Below are positions 23,015 through 34,539 of a stretch of 64,000 nt of DNA, one piece after another. The notes beneath the pieces are model-generated. The model was given only the letters and a program-made list of their open reading frames with translations. It was not told the DNA's origin and made no database searches. How positions within the stretch are numbered: the first letter of the stretch is position 1; every line of letters starts with the position of its first letter. Source of the stretch: Cherax quadricarinatus (Eukaryota; Arthropoda; Malacostraca; Decapoda; Parastacidae); NCBI RefSeq assembly GCF_038502225.1, contig NC_091372.1:9226024-9290023 (forward strand). Direction: 5' to 3'. A program made the translations under genes and the position numbers.

Positions 23015-24571
23015 TTTTTTTTTTACCAATAGGAATATTTTATTACATAATATGGCACAGAAGATTTAAGAGATACATTGTTGATATAAAGGTGGCATGT
23101 ACGGTACATGTTGTTACGTGTGTATCACCGATTATAAGGCGAAAATCTCATCCAGCTCCTCAGAGCTGGGGCGTGTGCCCAAAATGCAGCATGCATTACC
23201 CCTTTGGACAGCCGCACTGAGCCGCTGGAACAGAAAACTAGCTGCCCTGGGATCCCTAGTTACCCTGATGAGTCTTTTTCCCAGCTCCTTAAGGAAATTA
23301 GATGCACTCTTTCCCCATGAGCCAAGGGTCTCTGAGCCTATGGGAACAAACATATAATGATGGGCAAGTTCTCCATATTTTCTAGACTTTTGGGACTCCC
23401 TAAAGCTGGCAGCTGCCCCTCCTTCCTCCCTGGTGTATTGGAGATAGGTATCAGCCAAGGTAGATGCACATGTATAGTCCCACACCACCTGCTTCCCATC
23501 TGTCCAGGCTTGAAGGGTGATACCATCTGGACGCTTCTGGCTGCCATCAGATCTGCATAGTTGGGGTGGCTCCCTTACTGCTGGGCATCCAGCTGTTGTG
23601 AGGCTCCTCTTGATAATGTTATTAACCTCCTCATGTCTTGCAATCTTTCCCTCGGATTTACGGCACACAAGACCATGGTACCCGAATCGGTCTGCTGCTT
23701 CACTGCCACAAATACACCTTTGTTCGGCGAGAATAGGGGCGGCAAGTCGAAGGGCAACACCGATGCGGATGGTCTGTGGGTCGAGGGGTGTGCCAAGGCT
23801 GGAGTTGGGAACAGCCAACAGAAAGTCCCCAGCATGAGGGGCTCTCACTGCCAGCAGGCGGGCTCTATCCTTCCCTGACACACTCTGAAGCATCGTTGAG
23901 GCTATATTTTCCACTATTGGACCATCCCAGTGCGATTGTTTGTAGTTGTTGGGGGGAGCAGGTCTGGTTTCTGAGCCCGTTAGATTATCCCAGATCATTG
24001 CTCCGTCAATGAATTTTTGGTCCTGGGCTCCAATCTTGTCACTAAAATGTTCAGGGAGAATCGCTGCTACAAGCTCTCTGGATGCAATACACGAGGACAG
24101 AAAAGCAGGTAACGCAATCTGTGATGACTTGCGGACACCAATGCCTCCTAGTCTGACTGGAAGTGTGGCTTGGTTCCACTGCCCGTCTTCTAGAGTAAGG
24201 TTAAGTACTTTCGTAAAAATCTGCCTCAGAATACTGTCATACTCGTGCAGTATAGGGTTATCATATGAAGGTGCACTTTTTTGGAAATATGTCAACCTGG
24301 GCAGACTCAAGCACTTTGTGAGAAGGTACAAGGCATCGTGGGTGTCCAAATTGCCTATTCGTTGTTCCATTTTCCTTAACTCTTCCAATTTCTTCCTGAG
24401 AATTGTGTCAATGGCATTGCTTCCCAGAGGTGCTCCTAGCAAGACACTATTTGTGGGGGCAATGACTGCTGCTCCTGGTAGTTTTGATCTCACTGCATTT
24501 ATCACTTGTTGACTGACTGAGATGATTTCACATTTGGATGGATTCAGGATGAGACCCATTTCCTGTCCCCG
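23015..24571 (-). mobile_element. RLE-type LINE, 5'-truncated, flanked by (TA)n
   Basis: On the minus strand: open frame 24559-23132, a 124-bp 3' UTR, AATAAA (complement 23039-23044) and a 10-A tract (complement 23015-23024) that looks like the reverse-transcribed poly(A) end. The 5' edge (about 24571) abuts a 140-bp (TA)n tract, and the 3' end abuts another. The reverse transcriptase catalytic core is missing, as in ordinary 5' truncation. The preserved 475-codon frame implies a young insertion. Confidence 0.85.
23132..24559 (-). CDS. C-terminal half of non-LTR ORF: RT thumb region, CCHC knuckle, restriction-like endonuclease
   Basis: 475-aa partial retrotransposon protein. Residues 2-13 ([12 protein letters not shown]) match the post-catalytic RT motif G-L-x-L-N-x-x-K-C-E. 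Residues 134-155 ([20 protein letters not shown]) are typical of the thumb region. C282-x-C284, H295 and C299 form a CCHC knuckle, followed by RPDG (343-346) and Asp361 (VVWDYTC), which fit the PD...D core of the restriction-like endonuclease of R2/R4/NeSL-type LINEs. Such enzymes nick the target and prime reverse transcription from it. The RT active site is absent, and the upstream frame hits a stop inside (TA)n two to six codons beyond the Met, so the Met is simply the first internal one. No frameshift is seen. The domain-level call is strong; the clade is uncertain. Confidence 0.8.
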   Translation of the reverse strand: MGLILNPSKCEIISVSQQVINAVRSKLPGAAVIAPTNSVLLGAPLGSNAIDTILRKKLEELRKMEQRIGNLDTHDALYLLTKCLSLPRLTYFQKSAPSYDNPILHEYDSILRQIFTKVLNLTLEDGQWNQATLPVRLGGIGVRKSSQIALPAFLSSCIASRELVAAILPEHFSDKIGAQDQKFIDGAMIWDNLTGSETRPAPPNNYKQSHWDGPIVENIASTMLQSVSGKDRARLLAVRAPHAGDFLLAVPNSSLGTPLDPQTIRIGVALRLAAPILAEQRCICGSEAADRFGYHGLVCRKSEGKIARHEEVNNIIKRSLTTAGCPAVREPPQLCRSDGSQKRPDGITLQAWTDGKQVVWDYTCASTLADTYLQYTREEGGAAASFRESQKSRKYGELAHHYMFVPIGSETLGSWGKSASNFLKELGKRLIRVTRDPRAASFLFQRLSAAVQRGNACCILGTRPSSEELDEIFAL

Positions 24572-24715
<144 letters not shown>

Positions 24716-24802
24716 GTAAAAAATGTTAACTGTAAAATAACTTGTCGAAGAAATGTCTTTATTTAAATATTATATTTAAAGAAATATCATTAGAGAAATA
24801 TC

Positions 24803-25099
24803 TTTAATAATAATAATAATAATATCTTTAGTTACTACAAGTACATGTACAAGGTATACAGTCCTAGGTGACAACAATGACATACTACTATATAGAAATG
24901 TCGGGCAAATTAGATCAGTTTTGTCCCAGGATGCGACCCACACCAGCCCACTAACACCCAGGTACCCATTTTACTGATGGGGAACATAGACAACAGATGG
25001 AAAGAAACACGTCCAATGTTTCTACTCTAGCTGGGAATCGAACCCAGACCCTCGCCGTGTGAAGCGAGAGTGTTAGCCACCAGGCCACCAGAGCCTCGA
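24803..25099 (-). mobile_element. SINE with Val-like head and (ATT)n tail
   Basis: On the minus strand the head is GGTGGCCTGGTGGCTAACAC with a GGGTTCGATTCCCAG B box. The body has GGTACCTGGGTGTTAGTG and GGGTCGCATCCTGGGAC. The 3' module has ATAGTAGTATGTCA and a short (ATT)n tail. It combines the head type of 3749-4046 with the tail type of 10367-10849. Confidence 0.88.
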
Positions 25100-25411
25100 A
25101 AACTAAGAATTTTTTTTGTAGTAAAATATCTAAATTAAGACAATTCTTTATGAAGAAAATTCTTTACGAATAAATTCCTCATTTTTTTCTTTATTATTAA
25201 ACTTCTTGATAAAGAAATATCGTTATAAATATATTTTAGTCACTCCAAAATATCTGTGTCATTTACCTATAATATTTATTTCAGATATAATAACACTTTA
25301 TCAATGTTAAATATCTTGGCAATACTGTAATTGGTTATCTCTCTATATTAAACGAATTTTCGTTTTATGTCGTTAATTAAAGGATAATAATAAATTATGA
25401 ATGCAGAATAA
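25100..25411. other. AT-rich intergenic sequence downstream of gene 5
   Basis: Nothing recognised before the gene 5 poly(A) signal at 25412-25417. Confidence 0.5.
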
Positions 25412-25558
25412 TTTATTGTTATAAATATAATTACAGTGAATGTACAGAAAGAAGCCAAAAATATCATCAGAGGAATGGTAACACAGCTGTAGTTTGTCAC
25501 ACACGTAGATGGTGAGACAGGTGGATGGTCTTACAGCTGCAGATGGTTACACTGGTAA

Positions 25559-26389
25559 TTACTTGGACTCATTGGAGTCGAAGTAGCGAGGTCTGGGTGC
25601 GGCGTAGCGGGGAGCCTCTCTGGACTCGAAAGAGTCTAGGTAGCGAGCCTCACCATCGTATTTGACGTCAGCCAAGTAGCCTGAGTCACCATCAACTACA
25701 TAAGTCACAGTCTGCAGACGACCGTCGGGAAGCTGTACGTAGTACGACCCCTTGGTGTCGTCACCGTCGCGGGTCTCCTGGTGACCGAAGTCGTTGCCGG
25801 AGTCGTCGTGTTTCACAGCATAATTGAAGTTGTACTGAGCCTCACTAGACTCATATGACTCACCAGAAGAAACTCTCTGCATAAAATATAACATATGTAC
25901 GCTATTATATTGTAAACAACATGAAAGATTTCATCCAATCTTCCTATACAAAAGACACAGAATGAACATCATATATCCTTTATGATATTTTGAAAGACAT
26001 AAATCATTTGCTATTTGCTCAGTGAATTTTTGAAATTTAATTTAATTTTGAAGTATTTATGGACTATAGTGTCAATATTTTGATGTGAGTAGACCTACTT
26101 TGCTTTAGGGAGTAGGCCTATTTTACTGCAATCATATGTTTTTATAACGAAGAAACGTACCCTAGGGGCAGCATAAGAGAAGGTCTCCCTGCTGTCTGCT
26201 GCTGCCACGGCTGCCAGGCCCAACAAAATCAAAATCTTTAAGCAGAAAACTGATGTTAGAGACAGTAACATTCTTGTTTAAGAGAGCTTATATCTTTAAC
26301 ATATCATTTCTGTTTGTAAATATCCAGTCTCTGGAGCAGAGGACATGAGTGTATAACTGACTAGGTAAGAAACCTACCTTAGTGTTCAT
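25559..26389 (-). CDS. Cuticle gene 5: RR-2 cuticular protein
   Basis: 134-aa paralogue on the minus strand. Exons, 5' to 3': 26378-26389, 26161-26235 and 25559-25876, phase 0 with GT-AG borders (donors GTAGGT and GTACGT). Signal peptide MNTK plus ILILLGLAAVAAA, cut before Asp18. The RR-2 domain (44-106) has one change, Val for Leu at TYVVDGD; the tail has DSFESREAP and RYFDSNESK. The poly(A) signal TTTATT (complement) is at 25412-25417. The promoter and 3' UTR share unusual blocks with gene 4 (GGCCGAAAGGAAGTTGG; AGCTGTAAGACCATCCAC), supporting an inverted gene 4/gene 5 pair. Intact. Confidence 0.93.
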
Positions 26390-26414
26390 GTTGTGTGTAG
26401 TGAAGTCTGGAGGA

Positions 26415-26483
26415 ACTGACTGCTGGTCACTCTGCACCTAAGCATTATATACCACCCTGCCTCACCTAGGTCACTCAAGGTCA
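26415..26483 (-). promoter_or_regulatory. Promoter of cuticle gene 5 with perfect DR4/FTZ-F1 site
   Basis: AGGTCACTCAAGGTCA (plus strand, 26468-26483), TATATAA on the minus strand (26445-26451) and TCAGT (26415-26419, +1 near 26417). Spacing from TATA start to +1 is 34 bp. Confidence 0.8.
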
Positions 26484-26489
26484 AGTTTT

Positions 26490-27070
26490 TCTTGTATATT
26501 TACCAACTTCCTTTCGGCCTCAGATGTAAACTGTTGGTATTCTCTGTTAAGAAACAGAAGCTCTATTTTAAAATTATATTTGTATTTGTGGGGTATTTTG
26601 GAATAATATATATACGAGATATTCGTCATATATATAATTATCATAATATGGACCTAAATCTGTCGGGGTTATACAACACGTGAGAAATGGGAAGTAATCC
26701 GGTTTGATCCAAGGAAGAGGAGTGCTGCCTGCTTCAGCATTCCCAAAATTCATTTAGGCGTTTTCCAAATCAACTGAGTGTTAAAAAAAAGCGTAGTTCC
26801 TGCAAATAAACAGAAGGGATGGGAAGTCGAGAAGTGGTCTAGCCATGAAGCAGACCCAAGAATCATAAAACCACGAAGATTATTAATCGTCAGTCTTTCA
26901 TTACGAATGCTTTTGACTTTGTGATTATTAAAGCGCATGACGTAATATATAGCTTACATTTTTCCTTAATGCACATGACATTCAGTGTGATAAATTACTG
27001 TGTTTAATCAGTGGCGGCGCAAAGACGGAGAAAAGTTGATGGAAAGTCCCCATAATCTCCATTAACTCCC
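26490..27070. other. Intergenic, nothing firm
   Basis: About 26690-26720 (GGGAAGTAATCCGGTTTGATCC) recurs at 51318-51345, so at least one dispersed fragment is present. Otherwise unrecognised. Confidence 0.45.
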
Positions 27071-27602
<532 letters not shown>

Positions 27603-27603
<1 letters not shown>

Positions 27604-28561
27604 GCATTATTTCAAGACATGTTCCTTTGCACCTTCCAACCAGGCAGTCACTAGCACGACCCTCCTTTACGGGTATTCCAGAGTTTTCACTGTTCTTGTC
27701 AGGTATTCACTTTATATCTCCACAGCAGTGAGAAGACATTAAATGCAAACAAACCTTTAAATGGCCCGATTTGATGTTGCAACATAGTTAATACAGAGAT
27801 TAGAGCTTTGTCTCTTGGTTACGTCCTCTAGACAGAGAAAGTGGCAAAGATGCAGAGCTTTTATCTATGTATCAAGAATGAGAGTCACTGGAATGCGGCT
27901 GACACAAGCCACAACAAAACTCATAAACAGGAGTTTAATCTTTACACGATGTTTCGATCAGTTTTGCACCATCATCAAGTTCAGAAGCAATAATGGCCCC
28001 AGATCAAAACATTATCAAACGATTTCTCTTCACTTTGTTAGTTCATTGTAGACAGTTGTTTTGATACTGGTGAAAATAACTCTTAACCCAATTGTATACC
28101 ATTCCCCAAGTGTTGTATGACTCCCCCATATTTAAATTAACACTAACCCACTTTTGTCTTGCGTAACAGGATGTTAAACGTCTGATGTTCAAGAGGCGAC
28201 CTTCACCAGGGAGAAGGTCGGCCCTAATAACACCTTTATCATAAGACGTCTCCCGGTAACAATATCAATGCTTCTGAAAGTAACCTTGATTCTTAAATGG
28301 ACAAGCCAACACACCCTTGATTACCTTCTGCAACTTGCAATGAAAGAGACAGGAATGAAAGGCGGACTGCCAATAGGAATAAAGAAAATCTTCCAAGGCA
28401 TTATTGACATACTTTACAGTAAGCCACTAGTTAATCGGAGCATTTCAAGTAACTTAAGCCCATTATAACTCTAGAAGAACTGCTGATTAGGTTAATTTAC
28501 TTGAATGTTACAGCTGGCAAACTTTGATGTTATATACAACTATTTAGGATACATTCTGGGA
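27603..28561. other. Unassigned region
   Basis: About 27945-27990 (ACGATGTTTCGATCAGTTTT, CACCATCATCAAGTTCAGA) resembles the interspersed CGTTTCG-type repeats. No gene recognised; ORFs under 80 codons have no signature. Confidence 0.4.
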
Positions 28562-29250
28562 CATTTAAGTAAGTTTATTCAGGTATACACAAATACAGTT
28601 ACATAGATTATCATACATAGCAGCATATGTGTAGAGAACCTGTGGAAAAAAAAAGTCAAAGTGACTTATTTCCATTGGCGTCCTTTTAATACCTTATTGC
28701 TATACTATAAAGGAGATATACTAGGAATAAGGTAAAATGAGCTATTTACACTTACATGTGTGTTAGCTTAAAAAATAAAAAATCATTCTCCTCCCTTTCT
28801 GTAGCTACATTCATTAGGTACCTTTTGGTTCTCTTCTTGAACTGGTTCATGTTATGACTGGCTTTGACATGTGCAGGCAGTCTGTTCCATTCCTTTATTG
28901 CTGTACAATAAAAGATGTTTGAAGCCTGGCCACTGACTGTGGGTACTACAAAGATGTGCTTTCTCCCCCTCGTACTATGATTGTTTTGGTTCCCGACCTT
29001 GACAATATTGACAGCAAGATAATCTGGACACTGTTTGTGGGCAATTTTATAATCTTGATTTAACTTCTGTTGTTTTACTCTGTCTTCAACATTCAGCATA
29101 TCCAACTGCTGTAATTCATTCTGGCCTACATGTTCTCTTGGACCCAGGACCAGGACCCAGGTCCAGGACTCAGGTCCAGGACCCAGGTCCAGGATGAATC
29201 TTACCATTTTGTTCTGGGTGATTTGCAGTCTTTCAGTGTTTTTGTCAATA
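28562..29250 (-). mobile_element. LINE family C, ORF2 C-terminus and 3' UTR
   Basis: The minus-strand frame (29250 down to 28752) reads NTERLQITQNKMVRFILDLG, LNVEDRVKQQKLNQDYKIAH and FYCTAIKEWNRLPAHVKA, a typical non-LTR ORF2 C-terminus. The 3' UTR at 28562-28751 is also found at 4975-5090. An in-frame insertion of GGACCCAGGTCCA-type repeats (29145-29195) sits inside the protein at LGPRE. RT core absent. Confidence 0.75.
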
Positions 29251-29825
29251 ATAATACATGATACATTAATACAATAATAATACCTGATACAACTATTACA
29301 GACTTAGGTGACATCACTGACATACTATATAGAAAGTCCCTGGTTATGCTGAACATTTCGGGCAATTTGGGTTATTCCTGTCACCCAGGATGCGACTCAT
29401 TCAGCTAACACCCAGGTATCTACTTACTGCTAGGGGAACAGGGGTACCAGATGCAACAAGACTAACACACCAGGTACCTACTTACTGCTAGGTGAACAGG
29501 GGCAGTAGGTGTAAAGAGTCTAACACCCAAGTACCTACTTACTGCTAGGAGAACATAGGCAGTAAGTGTAAGGAGACTAACACCCAGGTACCTACTTACA
29601 GCTTGGAGAACAGAGGCAGTAAGTGTAAGGAGACTAACACCTAGGTACCTACTTACTGCTAAGTGAACAGGAGCAGTAAGTGTAAAGAGACTAACACCCA
29701 GGTACCTAATTACTGCTAGGTCAACATGGGCAGCAGGTGTAAAGAAACATGCCAACGTTTCTCCCGTGACGGTGATCAGTGCTGAACATTCAGTGTGAGT
29801 CAAGGACGCTACCAATCAAGCCCCG
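29251..29825 (-). mobile_element. SINE with internally amplified body
   Basis: Minus-strand SINE of the (ATT)n family. The body segment CACCCAGGTACCTACTTACT...GGTGTAAAGAGACTAA is tandemly repeated about five times at about 58-bp spacing between 29463 and 29750. The head lies near 29760-29825. The tail is degenerate (AATAATAC). Confidence 0.8.
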
Positions 29826-30156
29826 AACTCACAATATATCCCTTTAAAATACATTGGTCATAGCAAGAATAGTGTGAATACTAATGCTACTGAGAAATTG
29901 GGCTAATTTATCTATGAGGTAAATTTAATACGTACTGTTTTATTATATTTTTCAAGCTGGGGACAGATAAGGAACTTTTTTTGCATCTTCTGGGAGTTCC
30001 AAATTTAAGAGACCTTTATTTGCATGGACGTTCGTGGATTATATCAAAGAGGCACTTGTTTTTTGAATCGTGTTTATGTGTTCTGTTGTATCTATCCAGG
30101 AAGAGACGGTGTGCTAAGCTGAATCGCCTCACTTTCTTGTATATACGTATATCCCC
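29826..30156. other. Spacer
   Basis: Nothing recognised. Confidence 0.5.
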
Positions 30157-30355
30157 TATTTTCCGGCATATAAGGCGCATAACACAAGCATCATTAAGGT
30201 AAATCAGTAATCATATTCAAGGGCTAATTACCCTCTTACTTTATGCTAAAGTGTGACTTAAAGCCTATTCTTGACACTGACCTTGAGCATACAAGGCGCA
30301 GGCTGATTTTCTAAGACTTCTTGTGAAAAAAGTGCGCCTTATATGCCGGAAAATA
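30157..30355. mobile_element. 199-bp MITE with perfect 23-bp terminal inverted repeats
   Basis: The left end TATTTTCCGGCATATAAGGC (extended by GCA, 30157-30179) is the exact reverse complement of 30333-30355. Internal GCATACAAGGCGCAGG echoes the terminus. No ORF. The TATTTTCCGG...AAGGCGC terminus resembles widespread non-autonomous DNA transposons of aquatic animals; the superfamily is not assigned. Confidence 0.85.
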
Positions 30356-30719
30356 CGATATTCACTCTTCTGACCTGTTATAATAATGACGCTTCACGAA
30401 GGTCACGACGAGCGAAGTTTAACCTTAATGAAGTATCTAGGCATAGCAAATGTATCCCTTTACCTAAATTCATTGGTTCATATATTCCACTCATTTTTCT
30501 CTAATTTTTGTTCTATGTATCCGGAAGAAACTTTTTTCGAATATGTCTTTGATTCCTCTGCAACTTTTATTTCATAATCTCGTTTAGCTTTTGTTATTCC
30601 TCCTCCACCCCCCTTTTTTTTTTAACTCTTTTAATTTTAACTTATTGGTTCATAAGTTTACCCTCTCTTCCACTTGATATCACAAGATCTAGCACCACCT
30701 AGCTAACCCGACTTATTTC
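30356..30719. other. Spacer
   Basis: Nothing recognised apart from an isolated 63-codon frame without signature. Confidence 0.5.
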
Positions 30720-31175
30720 CCAGGTATCACCACCATTAGATGCAGACCAAACGAAATGTAAATTCTGCCAAATGGACAATTATCACACCTTGCTTCATTA
30801 TTTACTGGCATACGATAAAATGATTGAATTCAGAGACAACTCCCTTAGAAATGTTCAAGACATATCAAAATGTTTTATCCAGAGTGCATATTAAAAACCA
30901 TTCTGGAAAAATACCCCGATTTTGCTCACTGTAAATAACGCATTATCAGTTTGACTTGTGTGTGTGTGACTTAATTCATGTTTGCATAAATGACTCATTA
31001 TGATTGTAGCCAGATATAAGTATGTAAATAGTTCATTACCACTGTAACTTCTTCAGTTATTAAAACTTTGGGGCCCAGTCCCCGGACTCATTATGTACCT
31101 CTGTTGTTTTTTAACTACCACCCATAGGACGGGTATGGGATGCATGATAAAAATATTAAACTAAAAACTGTATTG
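30720..31175 (+). mobile_element. Decayed LINE family D, C-terminal zinc finger and 3' UTR
   Basis: The plus frame reads KCKFCQMDNYHTLLHYLLAY, then IEFRDNSLRNVQDISKCF, resembling the C-terminal C-x2-C-x5-H...HYLL motif of Jockey-type ORF2 proteins. The 3' part (AACTTTGGGGCCCAGTCCCC, CCCATAGGACGGGTATGGGA, then ATAAA) matches a 3' UTR I recognise from decapod LINEs. Strongly truncated. Confidence 0.65.
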
Positions 31176-31481
31176 GATTGAAACAAAATCCCAAATGCCC
31201 AAGACGACTTTTAATTAAATGCCCTAAGTGTGGAATTTGTGTCTTTATTCCACATGATATTAAAATTTAATCTTAAAGGCAAAATAATTTGGAAATACCT
31301 TTTAGACTTGTTTTTGGCTATATAGAAAACACTTTTTTAAATTTTTCGTTCGTTGAAGGATACTATAAATGTAATTATGCAGAATAATTTATTGTTATAA
31401 ATATAATTATCACATATAGATGTGAAAAAAATTTGTTGGCAGGAGAGTGTACAGCACGGTCGTAAATGGCCACACAGGGAA

Positions 31482-32473
31482 TTACTTCGACTCGTTGGAG
31501 TCAAAGTAGCGAGTTCTGGGTGCTATGTAGCGTGGAGCCTCACGAGACTCATGTGAATCAGGGGCAAAGTATCGGGGCCTGGGTGGTGCGTACTCCCTAG
31601 ACTCATCAGAGTCAGGGTAGCGAGCTTCTCCCTTGTACTGGACATCAGCCACGTAGCCTGAGTCACCGTCCACGAAGTAAGTCACAGTCTGCAGACGACC
31701 GTCGGGAAGCTGTACATAGTACGACCCCTTGGTGTCGTCACCGTCGCGGGTCTCTTGGTGACCGAAGTCGTTGCCGGAGTCGTCGTGTTTCACAGCATAG
31801 TTGAAGTTGTACCGAGCCTCACTAGATTCATAGGATTCAGCTGAGAATGCCTATAAAGAGGAAAAATATAAGGAATGTTAACATCAGATGAATCGATTTT
31901 TAATTTTATCAGGTAGACTACTGATTTTTTTTGCACATAACTTTCAAAGTTATATAGTTATGTAATATTTTTAACTTTTTGCGTGCATTACATTGAACAA
32001 TTTTACTAAATCAGCAGAAAATTTGAAAATATTTATTAAATGGAATTCATTAAAATCTTCCCGTGTTGTAGTTTACTATATAAATATGTTTTCATTGTGA
32101 TTATTATTATATAATGATTTTATTATGATTACATTTCGACAAAAATGGGTATATATCTGTTGACTTTATCTGATCAAATGATACTCTTAGTGATCAACAA
32201 AAATCATTATCTTGCTAGTAGTGATATCAAGCTCTTTAGCAATAATAGATGAAGATAAATACTAAATGATACTCACTCGAGGGGGACCATAAGCGAATCT
32301 TTCCCTGCTGTCTGCTGCTGCCACGGCTGCCACCACCAACACCATCAATATCTGCAACATTACCTTTTAGTTATATCTAACATTTAGGTATGCACGCTAG
32401 TTTTTTTTTAATGTATATAGCATATTTAAGACAGCTGCTAGACTGAGGATGCGAAAGTTACCTTAGTGTTCAT
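31482..32473 (-). CDS. Cuticle gene 6: RR-2 cuticular protein, long C-terminus
   Basis: 151-aa secreted cuticle protein. Exons, 5' to 3': 32462-32473, 32277-32351 and 31482-31850, phase 0. Exon 3 begins at GCA (AFSAESYESS) after a TATAG acceptor, not at the internal GTG. Signal peptide MNTK plus ILMVLVVAAVAAA, then DSRERFAYGPPR. RR-2 domain at residues 43-105 with Phe (TYFVDGD), Val (GYVADV) and Gln/Lys (VQYKGEA) changes. The C-terminus is longer than in genes 1-5: an extra PPRPRYFAPDSHESREAP block was added by internal duplication, ending RTRYFDSNESK. Poly(A) signal TTTATT (complement) at 31388-31393. Tandem partner of gene 7. Confidence 0.93.
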
Positions 32474-32498
32474 GTTGCTTGCTGTGTTGTCACCAGGA

Positions 32499-32571
32499 AC
32501 TGACTGCAGGAACTCTCTTCCGTTGACTCTTATATACTGCATGGAGTTGCCGCATACCTTCCTCAAGGCCA
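32499..32571 (-). promoter_or_regulatory. Promoter of cuticle gene 6 with FTZ-F1-type site
   Basis: TATATAA on the minus strand (32530-32536), TCAGT (32499-32503, +1 near 32501), spacing 35 bp. TCAAGGCCA (plus strand 32563-32571) fits the FTZ-F1 consensus YCAAGGYCR; the first DR4 half-site is lost. Confidence 0.75.
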
Positions 32572-32579
32572 GGTTATGG

Positions 32580-33150
32580 CTCTCTATTTCTCTCTAACTT
32601 TGTACAATATTTGGCACATGTGTTTCACTAGCCATAATAATGTATATTTTTTTTTTTGTCGGGCTTACTTAACATCCAGTCTGTGATCACCATATTTTGG
32701 AGACGTTGAAAAGAACCCATCTCAGGAAACAGGTCAGCTTGGGGAATATTGTTCACCTTCGATAGTTTAAGTATTTTTTGCAGATCAATTCGTTTCTAAT
32801 CGGGGATGCTGAAAAGGAAACCAGAATCCGCGGCATAAAATGCAACACGGGTATCATGGATGTTTTATCTTCCGAAAACAATGGTCTCAAGTCATTTATA
32901 ATGGAATGCATAGACGATGGCAGTTAATGTCTACAAAAAGCGCAAAGAACGAATTTTGATTCAAGTTATCAAATATAGGACACTGCTGGCATGCATAATA
33001 TTTTGAAATCTTGAAAGAAGAAGCCTTTCTTAATTGATGATCAATTCCTTAGATGATGCAAGTTCATGTTTATATGAGTAGAAACGTTACCTCTCAGTGA
33101 CACTGATCATTTTCTAACCGTAGCTTAGCTGCCAACTGTTAGTTTCAACT
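32580..33150. other. Intergenic, nothing recognised
   Basis: AT-rich with no gene. The ORFs crossing 33114-33380 are driven by the adjacent 26-bp repeat. Confidence 0.5.
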
Positions 33151-33285
33151 GTGAAAGTACCATCTGTGTGAGTACTGTGAAAGTACCAACTGTGTAAGTA
33201 CTGTGAAAGTACCAACTGTGTAAGTACTGTGAAAGTATCAACTGTGTGAGTACTGTGAAAGTACCAACTGTGTGAGTACCAGAGG
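33151..33285. repeat. 26-bp tandem repeat, about five units
   Basis: Unit GTGAAAGTACCAACTGTGTA + AGTACT with G/A variation. Confidence 0.9.
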
Positions 33286-33681
33286 TGTGATTTTTTTTTT
33301 TTTTGCTCTGACTCTTGAGTGCCATTATCTAGTAACGTAAAGAATAAACAGTCATAATTCCAGAGATGGAACGTCACCATAAGTTTTGAACTCCTAAGTG
33401 CGGGTTATTTATGAATTTTAGTGACTTAGATAAGTTGACATATCTCTCGTTTAACGACAGATAACGAAGGAGGTGTGAGAGGAGACTGTCGTGTTGGATG
33501 TTCCTTGTAGATGTAATAACGGGTTCTTCGAGAAGGAAAAACAAGAAACTGTTCTTAAGGGAGATGAAAAGAGGATTGGATGCTTCATACGAACATTCAA
33601 CACTATCTGTAGTCGTTTAGGCAGTCCTCGGTGTTACAGTGAGGTACTACAACCGTAGATTGAACTACAGCGCAGTCATAT
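33286..33681. other. Spacer
   Basis: Nothing recognised. Confidence 0.5.
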
Positions 33682-34017
33682 GACTCACGAAATCGTAATG
33701 ACACGACTGCAAACAAACCATACCACGGGTGGGGTTTGATCCCGCGGCCAGAGTCTCAATACTCCAGACCTACGCGTTAGCCACTAGACCAGCTAGCCAC
33801 AATAAGATTCATCCAACTAGGTATATTTCTACACCATAGGAAGGTTAGCATAGGCACCACTGGTGTAGAAATATATCTAGTTGGATGAATCTTATTGAAA
33901 CTAGCTGGTCCAGTGGCTAACGCGACGGTCTGGAGTTTTGAGACTCTCTGACCGCGAGTTCAAACCCCACCCGTTGTGTGGTTTGTTTGCAATCGTGTCA
34001 TTACGATTTCGTGAGTT
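33682..34017. repeat. Long imperfect palindrome of two tRNA-like elements
   Basis: The left arm from TGACTCACGAAATCGTAATG and the right arm ending CATTACGATTTCGTGAGTTA are reverse complements with scattered mismatches; each carries element B (AGCTGGTCCAGTGGCTAACG and GGTGTAGAAATATA). Arms are about 150 bp with a short centre near 33840-33860 (AGGTTAGCATAGGCACCACT). Confidence 0.85.
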
Positions 34018-34059
34018 ATGTTGACGGCTTTGAAGGGACTTGAGCTAGAGTTCGTCACG

Positions 34060-34258
34060 GCCATGCTAACGGGAGACTCGTCTGTAAAAACTTGCATTTG
34101 TGGTCACAGAGGTGCCTATGCTAACTTTCCTATGGTGTAGAAATATACCTAGTTGGATGAATCTTATTGTGGCTAGCTGGTCCAGTGGCTAACGAGACGG
34201 TCTGGAGTTTTGAGACTCTCTGACCGCAGGTTTAAACCCCACCCGTGGTATGGTTTGC
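34060..34258 (+). mobile_element. tRNA-like dispersed element B, further copy
   Basis: Matches 10003-10205: GTCTGTAAAAACTTGCATTT, CTATGGTGTAGAAATATACC, CTGGTCCAGTGGCTAACGAG and GGTTTAAACCCCACCCG. Confidence 0.8.
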
Positions 34259-34539
34259 GCAGTCATATGTTAATACAAACTGCATTCTCGTATGTGGCCA
34301 AGGCACAAGTATATTCGGTTGAATATCCTTATTACATTGTCCAAAGTGTGACAGAATGGAATGACGCATGCATATATACATTCTTTAATACTATTCAGGA
34401 AGAGTGAGCGTCTGGCCAAGGGCTCTTGAGTCCATCATGCATCACCCCTTCCCTGAATTAAACCTCATTACCTCCTGTTCCTCAGGCATTGTACTTATGT
34501 TAATACTCCAGTAAAATCAATACTTCTAGTTCATCATGT
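34259..34539. other. Spacer
   Basis: 34331-34352 (ATTACATTGTCCAAAGTGTGA) closely matches one unit variant of the 35-bp satellite 4 kb away. Otherwise nothing recognised. Confidence 0.45.

Noticed and set aside
23946..24512. 188-codon plus-strand frame and neighbouring plus frames at 23097-24012
   Set aside because: Shadows opposite the LINE endonuclease ORF; no independent features.
31482..31793. Short versions of genes 6 and 7 starting at KHDD
   Set aside because: That start is an internal GTG. Splice acceptors upstream and exon homology extend exon 3 by 19 codons.
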